From: Bradyrhizobium sp. 170
GTDB taxonomy: Bacteria > Pseudomonadota > Alphaproteobacteria > Rhizobiales > Xanthobacteraceae
Assembly (NCBI RefSeq): GCF_023101085.1
Contig: NZ_CP064703.1
Location: 806,001-870,000 of the forward strand
Direction: 5' to 3'
DNA: 64,000 nucleotides
In this document: positions 17,018 through 29,114 of the stretch, one piece after another
How positions within the stretch are numbered: the stretch's first letter is position 1
How the letters are laid out: every line of letters begins with the position of its first letter
Notes under the pieces: generated by a model
The model's input: only the letters and a program-made list of their open reading frames with translations
Told to the model about the DNA's origin: nothing
Databases searched by the model: none
Position numbers and translations under genes: made by a program

Positions 17018-17791
17018 ATGAAAAACACCCCGTTCGATCTCACCGGAAAGGTCGCCATCATCACCGGCTCCAGCCGCGGCATCGGCCGTTCCTCCGCCGA
17101 GCTGCTCGCCAAGCTCGGCGCAAAAGTCGTGATCTCCAGCCGCAAGGCGGACGCCTGCCACGAAGTCGCCGAAGGCATCAAGAACGCCGGCGGCGACGCC
17201 CATGTCATTCCCTGCAACATCTCGCGCCGCGAGGAAGTCGAGGCGCTGGTTGCGGGCACCACGAAGCATTACGGCAAGGTCGACATCCTCGTCTGCAACG
17301 CCGCGGTGAATCCCTATTACGGCCCGCTGCTCGACATCAAGGACGAGGCCTTCGACAAGATCATGGGCAGTAACGTCAAGAGCAACATCTGGCTCTGCGC
17401 GCTGGCGATCCCGCAAATGGCTGAACGCGGCAACGGCTCGGTGGTGATCATCTCCTCGATCGGCGGCATGCGCGGTTCTACCGTGATCGGCGCCTACGGC
17501 ATTTCGAAAGCCGCTGATTTTGCGCTGTGCCGCAGCCTCGCCGGCGAATGGGGCCCGAAAGGCGTCCGCGTCAATTGCGTGGCACCGGGCTTGGTCAAGA
17601 CCGATTTCGCCAAGGCGCTCTGGGAAGATCCGGAAATGCTCAAGCGCCGCACCGCCGGCACGCCGCTGCGGCGGATCGGCGAACCCGACGAAATCGCCGG
17701 CGCGGTGGCGTATCTGGCTTCCGACGCCTCCACCTTCATGACCGGCCAGACCATCGTGGTCGACGGCGGCGTGACGACGGCGGCGACGTGA
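17018..17791 (+). CDS. Short-chain dehydrogenase/reductase
   Basis: This 257-residue classical SDR has the cofactor motif TGSSRGIG near residues 17-24, the NAA motif (VCNAAVNPYYG) near 92, a catalytic Ser in SSIGGMRGS near 146 and YGISK (Tyr/Lys pair) near 160-164. The SSRK segment near 42 would favour NADPH or NAD by family rules, so the cofactor is uncertain. ATG 17018 follows GGGAGCC by about 10 bases; the frame is open further upstream through the repeat, but no homology starts there. As last gene of the acyl-CoA operon it may reduce or oxidise a keto or hydroxyl group of the substrate. Confidence 0.88.
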   Translation: MKNTPFDLTGKVAIITGSSRGIGRSSAELLAKLGAKVVISSRKADACHEVAEGIKNAGGDAHVIPCNISRREEVEALVAGTTKHYGKVDILVCNAAVNPYYGPLLDIKDEAFDKIMGSNVKSNIWLCALAIPQMAERGNGSVVIISSIGGMRGSTVIGAYGISKAADFALCRSLAGEWGPKGVRVNCVAPGLVKTDFAKALWEDPEMLKRRTAGTPLRRIGEPDEIAGAVAYLASDASTFMTGQTIVVDGGVTTAAT

Positions 17792-17792
17792 T

Positions 17793-17825
17793 CTCTTACC
17801 CTCGCCCTCCAGGGGAGGGTAAGAG
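17793..17825 (+). terminator. Stem-loop just after the SDR gene
   Basis: An 11-bp perfect stem (17793-17803 with 17815-17825) encloses a loop that can itself pair (CCCT/AGGG). There is no T tract, so termination may be Rho-dependent or the structure may protect the 3' end of the operon mRNA. Confidence 0.6.
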
Positions 17826-17947
17826 AAGCTCCACCTCTCTCCATCGTCGTCCCTGCGAACGCAGGGACCCATACCGCGTCGTGCTCTCGGCTCAAGCCGA
17901 GTTGGCTGACGTCTTTCGCAAAATGAGCGCCGGTGGCTATGGGTCCC

Positions 17948-17957
17948 TGCTTTCGCA
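17948..17957. repeat. Target-site duplication, left copy
   Basis: TGCTTTCGCA directly precedes the left end of the IS and recurs exactly at 19441-19450. Confidence 0.93.
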
Positions 17958-19440
17958 CTAGGGCATGCACACTTCTGGTGCGACGGATTGACTCGGGTCG
18001 GGGGATTCCAGAATCAGGAATCTGTGTGATTTGTATTGCGGCACTTCAGCTTTGGCAGGGGTGTCGGGATGCTGTCACAGATCGATTGGTCACTGGGTCG
18101 GTTCGGGGATCGTCGCCTCGATAAAGGGGGGCGGCGCTTGTCGAATGCATGGTCGCGGGCAAAGATGTCTGCCTGCGCCGGCTTTCGAAAGGCAACCGCG
18201 CCCGGGAGGTTCGGTTCAACCGGCTTCTCGGCAATGCCAAGGTGACGACAGAGCGCATCATCGAAAGCTGGAGCGAGGGCACGGTTGCCGCGGCAGAGGG
18301 CCGCCACGTGCTGGCGATCCAGGACACCAGTGAGATCAACTTCACCACCACGGCAGAGCGCCGACGCGGGCTCGGAGAGACCGCCAAGGGCAATGTCCAC
18401 GGGTTGCTGCTGCACCCGATGCTGGCGGTAGACGCCGACAACGGCACCTGCCTCGGTCTGTTGAGCGGTCAGATATGGACGCGCAAGGGCCGCCGTACCG
18501 TCTCGCACGACCGGCGCGAGCTGTCGGACAAGGAATCGCAGCGCTGGATCGCCACGGCGCTGGCGGCCAAGCCGCTGCTGGCTGGGGCCGCCATGGTGAC
18601 CGCGCTCGGTGACCGCGAGAGCGACATCTTCGCGCTTTATGCCAGCGCCGCCGAGCAGCACTTCCACGTGATCGCCCGCAGCATGCATGATCGCAAGCTG
18701 GCGGACGATAGCGGCCTGTACGCGAGCAGTGAGGCCATGGCGGCCGTGGACCAGCGCACCATCGTGCTGCCTGCGCGGGCACAGCGGGCCGAGCGGGTCG
18801 TGCCTCTCGAACTGCGCTTCGGCGCGGTGAACCTGGCCCGGCCACAAAGCAAGTTCCTGCGCCATCTGCCAGAAAGCCTGCCGCTGACCCTGGTCGATGT
18901 GCGTGAGGTTGATCCTCAAGCCGGTACCGAGCCGCTGCACTGGCGGCTTCTCACCACCCATTCGGTGACGAATGCAGAACAGGCCTGGCGTATCGTCGAT
19001 TGGTACAAGCAGCGCTGGCTGATCGAGCAGTTCTTCCGCGTCCTCAAGACCCAAGGCTTCAAGCTCGAAGACAGCCAGCTCTCCACCGCCGATCGGCTCC
19101 TCAAGCTGGTCGCCATCGCGGCCAAAGCCGCGGTCATTACCATCCAACTCTTGCAGGCGCGCGATGGCCGCGGCCAACAGCCGATCTATCTCGCCTTCAA
19201 AGCGAACGAGGTCGCGGCGCTCACTGCCTCAATCAAGATATCGAAGCCAAAAGCAAACGGCTCAACAATCCGTATCCGCCCGACAGCCTTGCCTGGGCTG
19301 CCTGGATCATCGGCCGTCTCGGCGGCTGGGACGGCTATCCCTCGTCCAAGCCGCCCGGTCCAATCACCATGAAACACGGTCTCGAGTACTTCCACGCCGT
19401 CGCGGTCGGATGGAGCCTCAGAAATGTGTGCATGCCCTAG
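17958..19440 (+). mobile_element. IS4-family insertion sequence, 1483 bp
   Basis: The ends are inverted repeats: CTAGGGCATGCACAC is exact at both termini (15 bp), and the similarity continues imperfectly through TTCTG. The element is flanked by a 10-bp direct repeat and carries one transposase gene read left to right. A target duplication near 10 bp fits IS4-family subgroups. It has landed in a family A palindromic repeat rather than in a gene. Confidence 0.93.
18069..19440 (+). pseudogene. IS4-family transposase, two frameshifts
   Basis: The homologous protein runs through three frames. The N-terminus (MLSQIDWSLGRFGDRRLDK) reads from the ATG at 18069. A -1 shift near 18123-18131, in an A3G6 run, leads to the central part (VECMVAGKDVCLRRL, then QDTSEINF with the first DDE Asp, and ALGDRESDIF with the second). 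The YREK-type box reads WYKQRWLIEQFFRVLKTQG. A second -1 shift near 19226-19230 leads to the usual C-terminus (RLNNPYPPDSLAWAAWIIG, RLGGWDGYPSSKPPGP), whose TAG stop is the last three bases of the IS. The parts fit the family in order, so the gene looks recently disabled, unless both shifts are sequencing errors or recoding sites. Confidence 0.85.
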
Positions 19441-19450
19441 TGCTTTCGCA
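19441..19450. repeat. Target-site duplication, right copy
   Basis: TGCTTTCGCA is identical to 17948-17957 and directly follows the right end of the IS. Confidence 0.93.
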
Positions 19451-19530
19451 GGGACGACGGAGATATTGACCTTCGCCTCCCAATCGGATTGCCTCTCACG
19501 CAACCAACAATCCTCCCGGGGAAGCAACGC

Positions 19531-21030
19531 ATGTCCTTTGTGCTGGCCATCGATCAGGGCACCACGTCCTCGCGCGCCATCGTGTTTCGATCAGACATCT
19601 CCATCGCCGCGACCGCGCAAGCCGAATTCCCGCAGCATTTTCCGGCCTCGGGCTGGGTCGAGCACGAGCCGGAGGACATCTGGACCTCGACCATCACGGT
19701 CTGCCGCGCCGCGTTGGAAAAGGCCGGCCTGACCGCAAAAGACATTGCCGCGATCGGCATCACCAACCAGCGCGAGACCACTGTCGTCTGGGATCGCGCC
19801 ACCGGGCAGGCCGTGCACCGCGCCATCGTTTGGCAGGACCGCCGCACATCAGACGTCTGCGCCAAACTGAAGGCCGAGGGTCATGAGCCGGCAATTTCAG
19901 CCAAGACCGGCCTGATCATCGATCCCTATTTCTCCGGCACCAAAGTCGCATGGATCCTCGATCACGTGCCGGGCGCGCGCGAACGCGCTGGCCGCGGCGA
20001 GCTGATGTTCGGCACCGTCGATTGCTATCTGCTGTGGCGGCTGACCGCTGGCCGTGTGCACGCCACCGACGCCACCAACGCCTCGCGCACGCTGCTGTTC
20101 AACATCCACACCGGCGAGTGGGACGATGAGCTCTTGAAACTCCTGCGCGTGCCGCGCTCGATGCTGCCGGAGGTAAAAAACTCCTCCGCCAAGTTCGGCG
20201 ACAGCGACGCGGGCCTGTTCGGCGGTTCGATCGCAATCTCCGGCATCGCCGGCGACCAGCAGGCCGCCACCATCGGCCAGGCCTGCTTCACGCCGGGCAT
20301 GATCAAGTCGACCTACGGCACCGGCTGCTTTGCGCTGCTCAACACCGGCACGACACCGGTCGCCTCGAAGAACAAGCTGCTCACCACCATCGCCTATCAG
20401 CTCAACGGCAAACGCACCTACGCCCTGGAAGGCTCGATCTTCGTCGCAGGCTCCGCCGTGCAATGGCTGCGCGACGGCCTCGGCATCATCAAGCAGGCGG
20501 CCGAGACCGGCCCGCTCGCCGACAAATCCGATTCCATGCAGAGCGTCTATCTGGTGCCCGCCTTCGTCGGCCTCGGCGCCCCCTACTGGAATCCCCGCGT
20601 GCGCGGCGCGCTGTTCGGCCTCACCCGCAACACCGGTCCTGCCGAACTCGCACATGCGGCGCTGGAAAGCGTCTGCTACCAGACCTTCGATCTCCGCGAA
20701 GCGATGCGCGCCGACTGGCCGGGCGAGAAGGCCGCCAACGTGCTCCGCGTCGACGGCGGCATGACCGCCTCCGACTGGACCATGCAGCGCCTTGCGGACT
20801 TGCTCGACGCCCCGGTCGACCGCCCGATGATCCAGGAAACCACCGCACTCGGCGCCGCCTATCTCGCCGGGCTGCAGGCCGGCGTCTATCCCGAGCCCGC
20901 AAAGTTCGCCGACAACTGGCGGCTGGAGCACCGCTTCAAGCCGGCGATGAGCGCGGCGACGCGGGAGCGGAAGCTGGCGGGGTGGGCGAGGGCTGTGAAG
21001 GGCGTGCTGGCGAGCGACGAGGGGGAGTAG
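19531..21030 (+). CDS. glpK: Glycerol kinase
   Basis: This 499-residue FGGY-family kinase phosphorylates glycerol to sn-glycerol 3-phosphate with ATP. The N-terminal phosphate loop [14 protein letters not shown] is at residues 6-19. [13 protein letters not shown] near 76 and WQDRRTS near 101 build the glycerol site, and [13 protein letters not shown] near 243-255 and [17 protein letters not shown] near 409-425 are the ATP-site motifs. ATG 19531 was chosen because the conserved N-terminus begins there. No glpF or glpD is adjacent. The gene begins about 70 bases after the IS-interrupted repeat and is followed at 7 bases by a GNAT gene. Confidence 0.95.
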   Translation: MSFVLAIDQGTTSSRAIVFRSDISIAATAQAEFPQHFPASGWVEHEPEDIWTSTITVCRAALEKAGLTAKDIAAIGITNQRETTVVWDRATGQAVHRAIVWQDRRTSDVCAKLKAEGHEPAISAKTGLIIDPYFSGTKVAWILDHVPGARERAGRGELMFGTVDCYLLWRLTAGRVHATDATNASRTLLFNIHTGEWDDELLKLLRVPRSMLPEVKNSSAKFGDSDAGLFGGSIAISGIAGDQQAATIGQACFTPGMIKSTYGTGCFALLNTGTTPVASKNKLLTTIAYQLNGKRTYALEGSIFVAGSAVQWLRDGLGIIKQAAETGPLADKSDSMQSVYLVPAFVGLGAPYWNPRVRGALFGLTRNTGPAELAHAALESVCYQTFDLREAMRADWPGEKAANVLRVDGGMTASDWTMQRLADLLDAPVDRPMIQETTALGAAYLAGLQAGVYPEPAKFADNWRLEHRFKPAMSAATRERKLAGWARAVKGVLASDEGE

Positions 21031-21036
21031 CGCCGG

Positions 21037-21630
21037 ATGATCCTGCCCGACGGTTACTCGGATGTGCCCGCCGGCAAGATCGCCGCCGTCGTCACGCATC
21101 TGGAAATGACCGCGCGCCCCGCGCCGCGTCCGGATCCCGCCGGCGCATGGTCGCTGCGCCGGGTTGAGATGCCGCCGCTCGACTGGTTTCGCGATCTCTA
21201 CCTTCGCGTCGGCGAGGAGTGGCTGTGGTTCTCACGGATCCGGATGCCGGACGCTGAACTGGCCGCGATCATTCACGCCCCACTGGTGGAAGTCTACGCG
21301 CTGGAGCACGAGGGCCGCGACGAAGGCCTGCTTGAGCTGGATTTTCGCGACGCCGGCCAATGCGAGATCGCGTTCTTTGGCGTCAGCGCAAAGCTGATTG
21401 GCAGCGGTGCCGGCCGCTGGTTGATGAACCGCGCGCTGGAGCTTTCATGGTCGCGGCCGGTCGCGCGGGTCTGGGTGCACACTTGCACCTTTGATCATCC
21501 GGCGGCGCTGGCCTTCTATCAGCGCTCGGGCTTTCGCCCGTTCCGGCGGCAGGTCGAGGTGGCGGATGATCCGCGGGTCGACGGCACCGCGCCGCGCGAT
21601 GCGGCGCGGCATGTTCCGATGATCGAGTAA
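21037..21630 (+). CDS. GNAT-family N-acetyltransferase
   Basis: This 197-residue protein has a C-terminal GNAT fold. FGVSAKLIGSGAGRWLMNRALELSW near 112-136 is the acetyl-CoA binding A motif, in a Gly-x-Gly-x-Gly/Ala form. VWVHTCTFDHPAALAFYQRSGFRPFRR near 146-172 is the B motif region. The N-terminal half (LDWFRDLYLRVGEEWLWFSR) is typical of a Rhizobiales subgroup. It starts 7 bases after glpK and is probably co-transcribed. Substrate unknown. Confidence 0.85.
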   Translation: MILPDGYSDVPAGKIAAVVTHLEMTARPAPRPDPAGAWSLRRVEMPPLDWFRDLYLRVGEEWLWFSRIRMPDAELAAIIHAPLVEVYALEHEGRDEGLLELDFRDAGQCEIAFFGVSAKLIGSGAGRWLMNRALELSWSRPVARVWVHTCTFDHPAALAFYQRSGFRPFRRQVEVADDPRVDGTAPRDAARHVPMIE

Positions 21631-21631
21631 G

Positions 21632-22054
21632 CTAGAACATCTCCTGCTTCGCCCGCGCCAGCGAAAATCCGCGCCGGTCGGTGTTGAAGCAAGTAATCCC
21701 CGCCTGCTCCGACTTGCACGTAAACCCGCCGCGCTGCCACACCTCGCTATAGCCCAGCACCGGCAGTGATTTGTCCATCACAGTGTCGCCGTGGCAGAGG
21801 CGCGTGGCGGGGCCTTTGGCGTTCATCTCGAAGGCGCCGCCGTAATCGAGGTCGCAATCGGCCGGCCGGCGCGTCTTGGTTTCCATTGCGTTGATGTCGC
21901 AGCGGAGGATGTTCTGCTTGTCGTAGTCGAAATACTGGCAGGCGATGTTCTTGGATGGCGACTGGAAGCCGGCGGGGCCGGACTGGGCGTGGGCTGTGGC
22001 GGTAAGTGTCAGCACGGACAGCGCGGAAAGCATGGGTAAGGTGCGCATCATCAT
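21632..22054 (-). CDS. Secreted small protein resembling the DUF6636 family
   Basis: A 140-residue product begins at ATG 22054; a TTG start at 22072 is possible. A signal peptide runs to about residue 23 (TLTATAHAQ). The mature domain has six cysteines in a conserved-looking spacing (NIACQYF, LRCDINAM, ADCDLDYGG, RLCHGD, FTCKSEQAGITCFN), suggesting three disulfides. Function is unknown. It is convergent with the GNAT gene (one base apart). Confidence 0.72.
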   Translation of the reverse strand: MMMRTLPMLSALSVLTLTATAHAQSGPAGFQSPSKNIACQYFDYDKQNILRCDINAMETKTRRPADCDLDYGGAFEMNAKGPATRLCHGDTVMDKSLPVLGYSEVWQRGGFTCKSEQAGITCFNTDRRGFSLARAKQEMF

Positions 22055-22121
22055 GTGACTCGTTGGTTGCAATGTGAAGCAGCGTACTTAGGATGGCAGG
22101 GAGCGCAACCCCGACCCGCAT

Positions 22122-22260
22122 GTCATGCCGGACGCCTGTCCCCGACCTGATCGGGGATGATCCGGGCATCCATCCCTCTTCAAGAAAGTCTTTTGAAGAG
22201 GGATGGATTGCCGGGGTCTCCAACGTGCAGACGCGCTTCGCGCTTTTGCCCGGCAATGAC
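22122..22260. repeat. Palindromic intergenic repeat, family D, copy 1
   Basis: It opens GTCATGCCGGAC and closes GCCCGGCAATGAC. Inside, CCCCGACCTGATCGGGG and a 14-bp perfect stem (22170-22183 with 22193-22206) can form hairpins. It lies between divergently read genes. Confidence 0.85.
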
Positions 22261-22280
22261 GAACCTGAGTGTGTAGCAAC

Positions 22281-22910
22281 ATGATCCTGATCGGCCAATT
22301 CGACTCTCCCTTCGTCCGCCGCGTCGCCATCGCCATGCGGCTGTATGGCATCGCCTTCGAGCACAAGCCGTGGTCGACCTTCGGCGATGCCGACAAGATC
22401 GCTCCCTATAATCCGCTGCGGCGGGTGCCGACGCTGGTGCTCGACGACGGCGAGGCGCTGATCGAGAGCGCGATGATCCTGGATTATCTTGACGATGTCG
22501 TCGGCCCCGACAAGGCGATGATCGCGCCGCGCGGCGAGACGCGGCGGCGGCATTTGCGGATCGCGGCGCTGGCGATGGGGCTGGGCGACAAGGGCGTCAG
22601 CCTGCTGTACGAGCGCGTGCTGCGGAAGGAGAAGCAACTCGATCTCTGGGTCGAGCGCTGCAAGTCGCAGATATCGGGCGTGCTCGACGTGCTGGAAAAG
22701 GAGCGTGCGGCGGTGAAGACGCCGTATTGGTTCGGCGAGAACATCGGCCATGCCGATATCGCGGTCGCTTGCGTGCTGCGCTTCACCGGCGAGGCGCATC
22801 CCGCGCTGTTCGACGCGCGCTATCCCGCGCTGAAGGCGCATTCCGAGCGGTGCGAGGCGCTGCCGCCTTTCCAGGAAATCGTGCAGCCGTTGGCGCCGCC
22901 GAAGGGGTAG
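22281..22910 (+). CDS. Glutathione S-transferase family protein
   Basis: This 209-residue protein has an N-terminal thioredoxin-like domain (MILIGQFDSPFVRRVAIAMR; the Ser-Pro-Phe-x-Arg motif takes the place of a catalytic Ser/Tyr motif), the cis-Pro NPLRRVPTLVLDDG near 48-61 and ESAMILDYLDD near 66. A C-terminal helical domain follows with the N-capping motif HADIAVACVLRF near 157. ATG 22281 starts the conserved domain. Substrate unknown; stress or degradative roles are usual. Confidence 0.88.
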   Translation: MILIGQFDSPFVRRVAIAMRLYGIAFEHKPWSTFGDADKIAPYNPLRRVPTLVLDDGEALIESAMILDYLDDVVGPDKAMIAPRGETRRRHLRIAALAMGLGDKGVSLLYERVLRKEKQLDLWVERCKSQISGVLDVLEKERAAVKTPYWFGENIGHADIAVACVLRFTGEAHPALFDARYPALKAHSERCEALPPFQEIVQPLAPPKG

Positions 22911-22915
22911 CGTCT

Positions 22916-23175
22916 CCCTCGCCCCGCTCTTGCGGGGAGAGGGTGGATCAATCGCGCGAAGCGCGATTGAGACGGGTGAGGGGCTCTCTCCTCGAAGCCG
23001 GTGTGAATTGATAGACCTGTACCCCCTCACCCGGATCACATCTACGATGTGATCCGACCTCTCCCCGCAAGCGGGGCGAGGTAAGAAAGAGCGGCTCCGC
23101 CGGAGAACCCCTCACCCGTCTCAATCGTGCTTCGCACGAATTGATCCACCTCTCCCACAAGGGGAGAGGGGAAGT
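22916..23175. repeat. Mosaic palindromic repeats (family E), two units
   Basis: The gap holds a unit with CCCCGCTCTTGCGGGGAGAG, AATCGCGCGAAGCGCGATT and GACGGGTGAGGGG. The same blocks then recur in the opposite orientation (CCCCTCACCCGTC, then CAATCGTGCTTCGCACGAATTG, then CCTCTCCCACAAGGGGAGAGG). A third hairpin, ATCACATCTACGATGTGAT, lies between. No gene is visible. Confidence 0.8.
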
Positions 23176-23190
23176 GAGAGGCCGCACGCT

Positions 23191-23850
23191 CTACTTCGGC
23201 CGCATCGCTTCCGGCGTGTCCGGCTGCGCCAGCGGATGTGCTTTCGCAAATTCCGGCAGCGCCATCGCGGTCTCGAAGATGCGCTTCACCGTTGGATAGA
23301 TTTTCAGGTCGATCTGCTGCGTGATCGCGACGGTGACATGGCCGACCATGCAGATGTCTGCCAGCGTCGGCGCATCGCCATGGCAGAATTTTCCCGTGTC
23401 CTTGTGGCCGGCAAGATGTCCCTCCAGCGCCGCCAGCGTCTCGATGGTCCAATGCCGCCGCCATGCCGCTTGCTGCGTGTCGCGCAGATTGAGTTCGTGG
23501 TCGAGATAGCGCCGCACCCGCGGCACCAGCAGCGGATGGCCCTCGCAGGCGACCATCAGCGCCAGCGCGCGGACGCGGGCGCGGCCGTTGGGGTCAGTGG
23601 GCAGCAGCGGCGGGGAGGGATATTTCTCGTCGAGATATTCGAGGATGGCGAGCGATTGGAATAGCGTGGTGCCGTCATCTTCGACCAGCGCCGGCAGCGC
23701 CATCTGCGGATTGATCTTGCGATACTCGGGATCACGATGGGCGTTGGCGTCGAGATCGACGAAGATCACTTCGGCCGGAACATTTTTCAGATTGAGCGCG
23801 ATGCGAACGCGAAAGCTCGCCAGCGATCGCCAGAAGGAGAAGAACTTCAT
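23191..23850 (-). CDS. Glutathione S-transferase / maleylacetoacetate-isomerase-like protein
   Basis: This 219-residue GST has a zeta-class look: the N-terminus MKFFSFWRSLASFRVRIALN has the Ser-x2-Ser/Ala-x-RVRIALN pattern of maleylacetoacetate isomerase, followed by NPQMALPALVEDDG near 55 and QSLAILEYLDEKYP near 73. DAPTLADICMVGHV near 165 is the C-terminal capping motif. ATG 23850 with GGAG just upstream was chosen. It lies downstream of metH on the same strand, separated by a palindromic repeat. No tyrosine-degradation genes are near, so the role is open. Confidence 0.85.
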   Translation of the reverse strand: MKFFSFWRSLASFRVRIALNLKNVPAEVIFVDLDANAHRDPEYRKINPQMALPALVEDDGTTLFQSLAILEYLDEKYPSPPLLPTDPNGRARVRALALMVACEGHPLLVPRVRRYLDHELNLRDTQQAAWRRHWTIETLAALEGHLAGHKDTGKFCHGDAPTLADICMVGHVTVAITQQIDLKIYPTVKRIFETAMALPEFAKAHPLAQPDTPEAMRPK

Positions 23851-23867
23851 GGGGGCTCCACGCACTC

Positions 23868-23940
23868 GTCATGCGCGGGCTTGACCCGCGCATCCATCCA
23901 TCTTCGTGAGATGGATCACCGGGTCAAGCCCGGTGATGAC
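23868..23940. repeat. Palindromic intergenic repeat, family D, copy 2
   Basis: It opens GTCATGCGCGGGCTTGACCC and closes GGGTCAAGCCCGGTGATGAC, with a central CATCCATCTTCGTGAGATGG hairpin. It starts 3 bases past the metH stop and could serve as its transcript end. Confidence 0.87.
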
Positions 23941-23943
23941 AAG

Positions 23944-27810
<3,867 letters not shown>

Positions 27811-27814
27811 CGGA

Positions 27815-28729
27815 TCAAGCGGCCTTCTGTGCGCCATTGGGACGGATGCCCAGCAAATGGCTGATCGCAAACACGAGGTCCGCGCGGTTCATGGTGTAGA
27901 AGTGAAAGGTGTCGACGCCATGCTTGGCGAGTTTCTGCACCTGGCCGGCCGCGACCGTCGCGGCGACGAGCTTGCGCGTCTCGGCGTCGTCGTCGAGGCC
28001 GTCGAACTTGTCCGCCAGCCACGCCGGCACCGTCGTTCCAGCACGGGTCACGAAGGTCCGAGCCTGCTTGAAATTGTGCATCGGCATGATGCCGGGCACG
28101 ACCGGAATGTCGATGCCGCGGGCGCGGACGCGATCGAGGTAGCGGAAGTAGAGATCGTTATCGAAGAACACCTGCGTGATGGCCCGCGCCGCGCCGGCGT
28201 CGACCTTGGCTTTCAGCGTATCGATGTCGGTATCGATGGTCGGGCTCTCCGGATGTTTTTCGGGATAGGCCGAAACCGAGATCTCGATATCGGGATAGCG
28301 CTTCTTGATGCCTTCGATCAGGTCGGGCGAGCTCTGATAGCCGTCCGGGTGGGCATGATAGGCGGTGCCGATGCCGGTGGTCGGATCGCCGCGCAGCGCC
28401 ACGATGTGGCGGACGCCGATCTCGTGATAGCGCGCCACCACGTCGTCGATCTCGCCCTTCGGCGCGCCGACGCAGGTCAGATGCGCGGCCGGCGTCAGGC
28501 TGGTCTCTTTGAGGATGCGCGCGATGGTCGAATGGGTACGCTCGCGGGTCGAGCCCCCGGCGCCATAGGTCACGGACACGAAATTCGGCGTCAGCGGCGC
28601 CAGCCGGTTAATCGTCTCCCACAGGCTCCGCTCCATCTCTTCCGTCTTGGGCGGGAAGAACTCGAAGGAAATCTTTGGCGAATGCAGCGCGCGATGGCCG
28701 GCAACGGCGGGGGGCGTAACCTCGGTCAT
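27815..28729 (-). CDS. metF: 5,10-methylenetetrahydrofolate reductase
   Basis: This 304-residue FAD enzyme makes 5-methyl-THF, the substrate of the next gene. Motifs are [14 protein letters not shown] near residues 20-33 with the catalytic Glu, [20 protein letters not shown] near 50-70, HIVALRGDP near 109 and QVFFDND near 185. Translation is coupled to metH by a 4-base gap. No ArsR-type regulator gene precedes it, unlike in many alphaproteobacteria, and no riboswitch is recognised in the 385-base leader region. Confidence 0.96.
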   Translation of the reverse strand: MTEVTPPAVAGHRALHSPKISFEFFPPKTEEMERSLWETINRLAPLTPNFVSVTYGAGGSTRERTHSTIARILKETSLTPAAHLTCVGAPKGEIDDVVARYHEIGVRHIVALRGDPTTGIGTAYHAHPDGYQSSPDLIEGIKKRYPDIEISVSAYPEKHPESPTIDTDIDTLKAKVDAGAARAITQVFFDNDLYFRYLDRVRARGIDIPVVPGIMPMHNFKQARTFVTRAGTTVPAWLADKFDGLDDDAETRKLVAATVAAGQVQKLAKHGVDTFHFYTMNRADLVFAISHLLGIRPNGAQKAA

Positions 28730-29114
28730 GGCACTTCACAAAGCTCCGAAAGGATGGGCAGGCATCAGGCCTAGCGGCCAGGAGCTAAAATAGGCCAAAC
28801 AGGGCTGGCCAAACAGCCCATCATCGATGGGAAATGGCCCAATTACTGCAATTTATTTGGAATAATCGTTCCATTGGAGTAGGGTGATGGGCTGAAACGG
28901 CTTATATATTTATGTAATTAAAACAGTAGGATAGTCAAATTTTGATGGCTTTGGATGGGTGCTCAAGATGGTGGGCAATAGCAAAATGTTTTGCATTAGT
29001 CATATGTCGTCCCACTCAGTGGCTGCGATGCTTACTGCCTTTTCCCACAAGCGCGGGCCTGATCTGCGCTCGCTGGGCCTTTGTCACCCTCCTGCGCCGC
29101 ACTAGTCTAGCGTC
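28730..29114. other. AT-rich divergent intergenic region between metF and the monooxygenase gene
   Basis: This gap must hold promoters for both directions. It is notably AT-rich against its surroundings (for example TTATATATTTATGTAATTAA around 28902-28921). It contains the inverted repeat GCAAAA-TG-TTTTGC at 28981-28994 and GGAATAATCGTTCC near 28859. I see no coding frame and no recognisable SAM, SAH or cobalamin riboswitch. Confidence 0.6.

Larger units (their letters stand above)
17845..19459. repeat. Palindromic intergenic repeat, family A, copy 2, split by an insertion sequence
   Basis: The left part (17845-17957) starts with CGTCGTCCCTGCG and runs to CCCTGCTTTCGCA. The right part (19441-19459) resumes with TGCTTTCGCAGGGACGACG. 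Removing 17958-19450 restores a normal family A element like that at 30141-30258. Confidence 0.92.

Noticed and set aside
18149..19372. A single intact 407-residue transposase
   Set aside because: It lacks the family N-terminus and ends in an unrelated tail. Both missing parts are found in other frames of the same IS, so the gene is frameshifted.
19489..19530. Upstream start of glycerol kinase
   Set aside because: The extra 14 codons have no family similarity. [12 protein letters not shown] at 19531 is the canonical N-terminus.
28730..29114. SAM, SAH or cobalamin riboswitch before metF-metH
   Set aside because: No recognisable core motif on the minus strand. This could not be tested with a covariance model.
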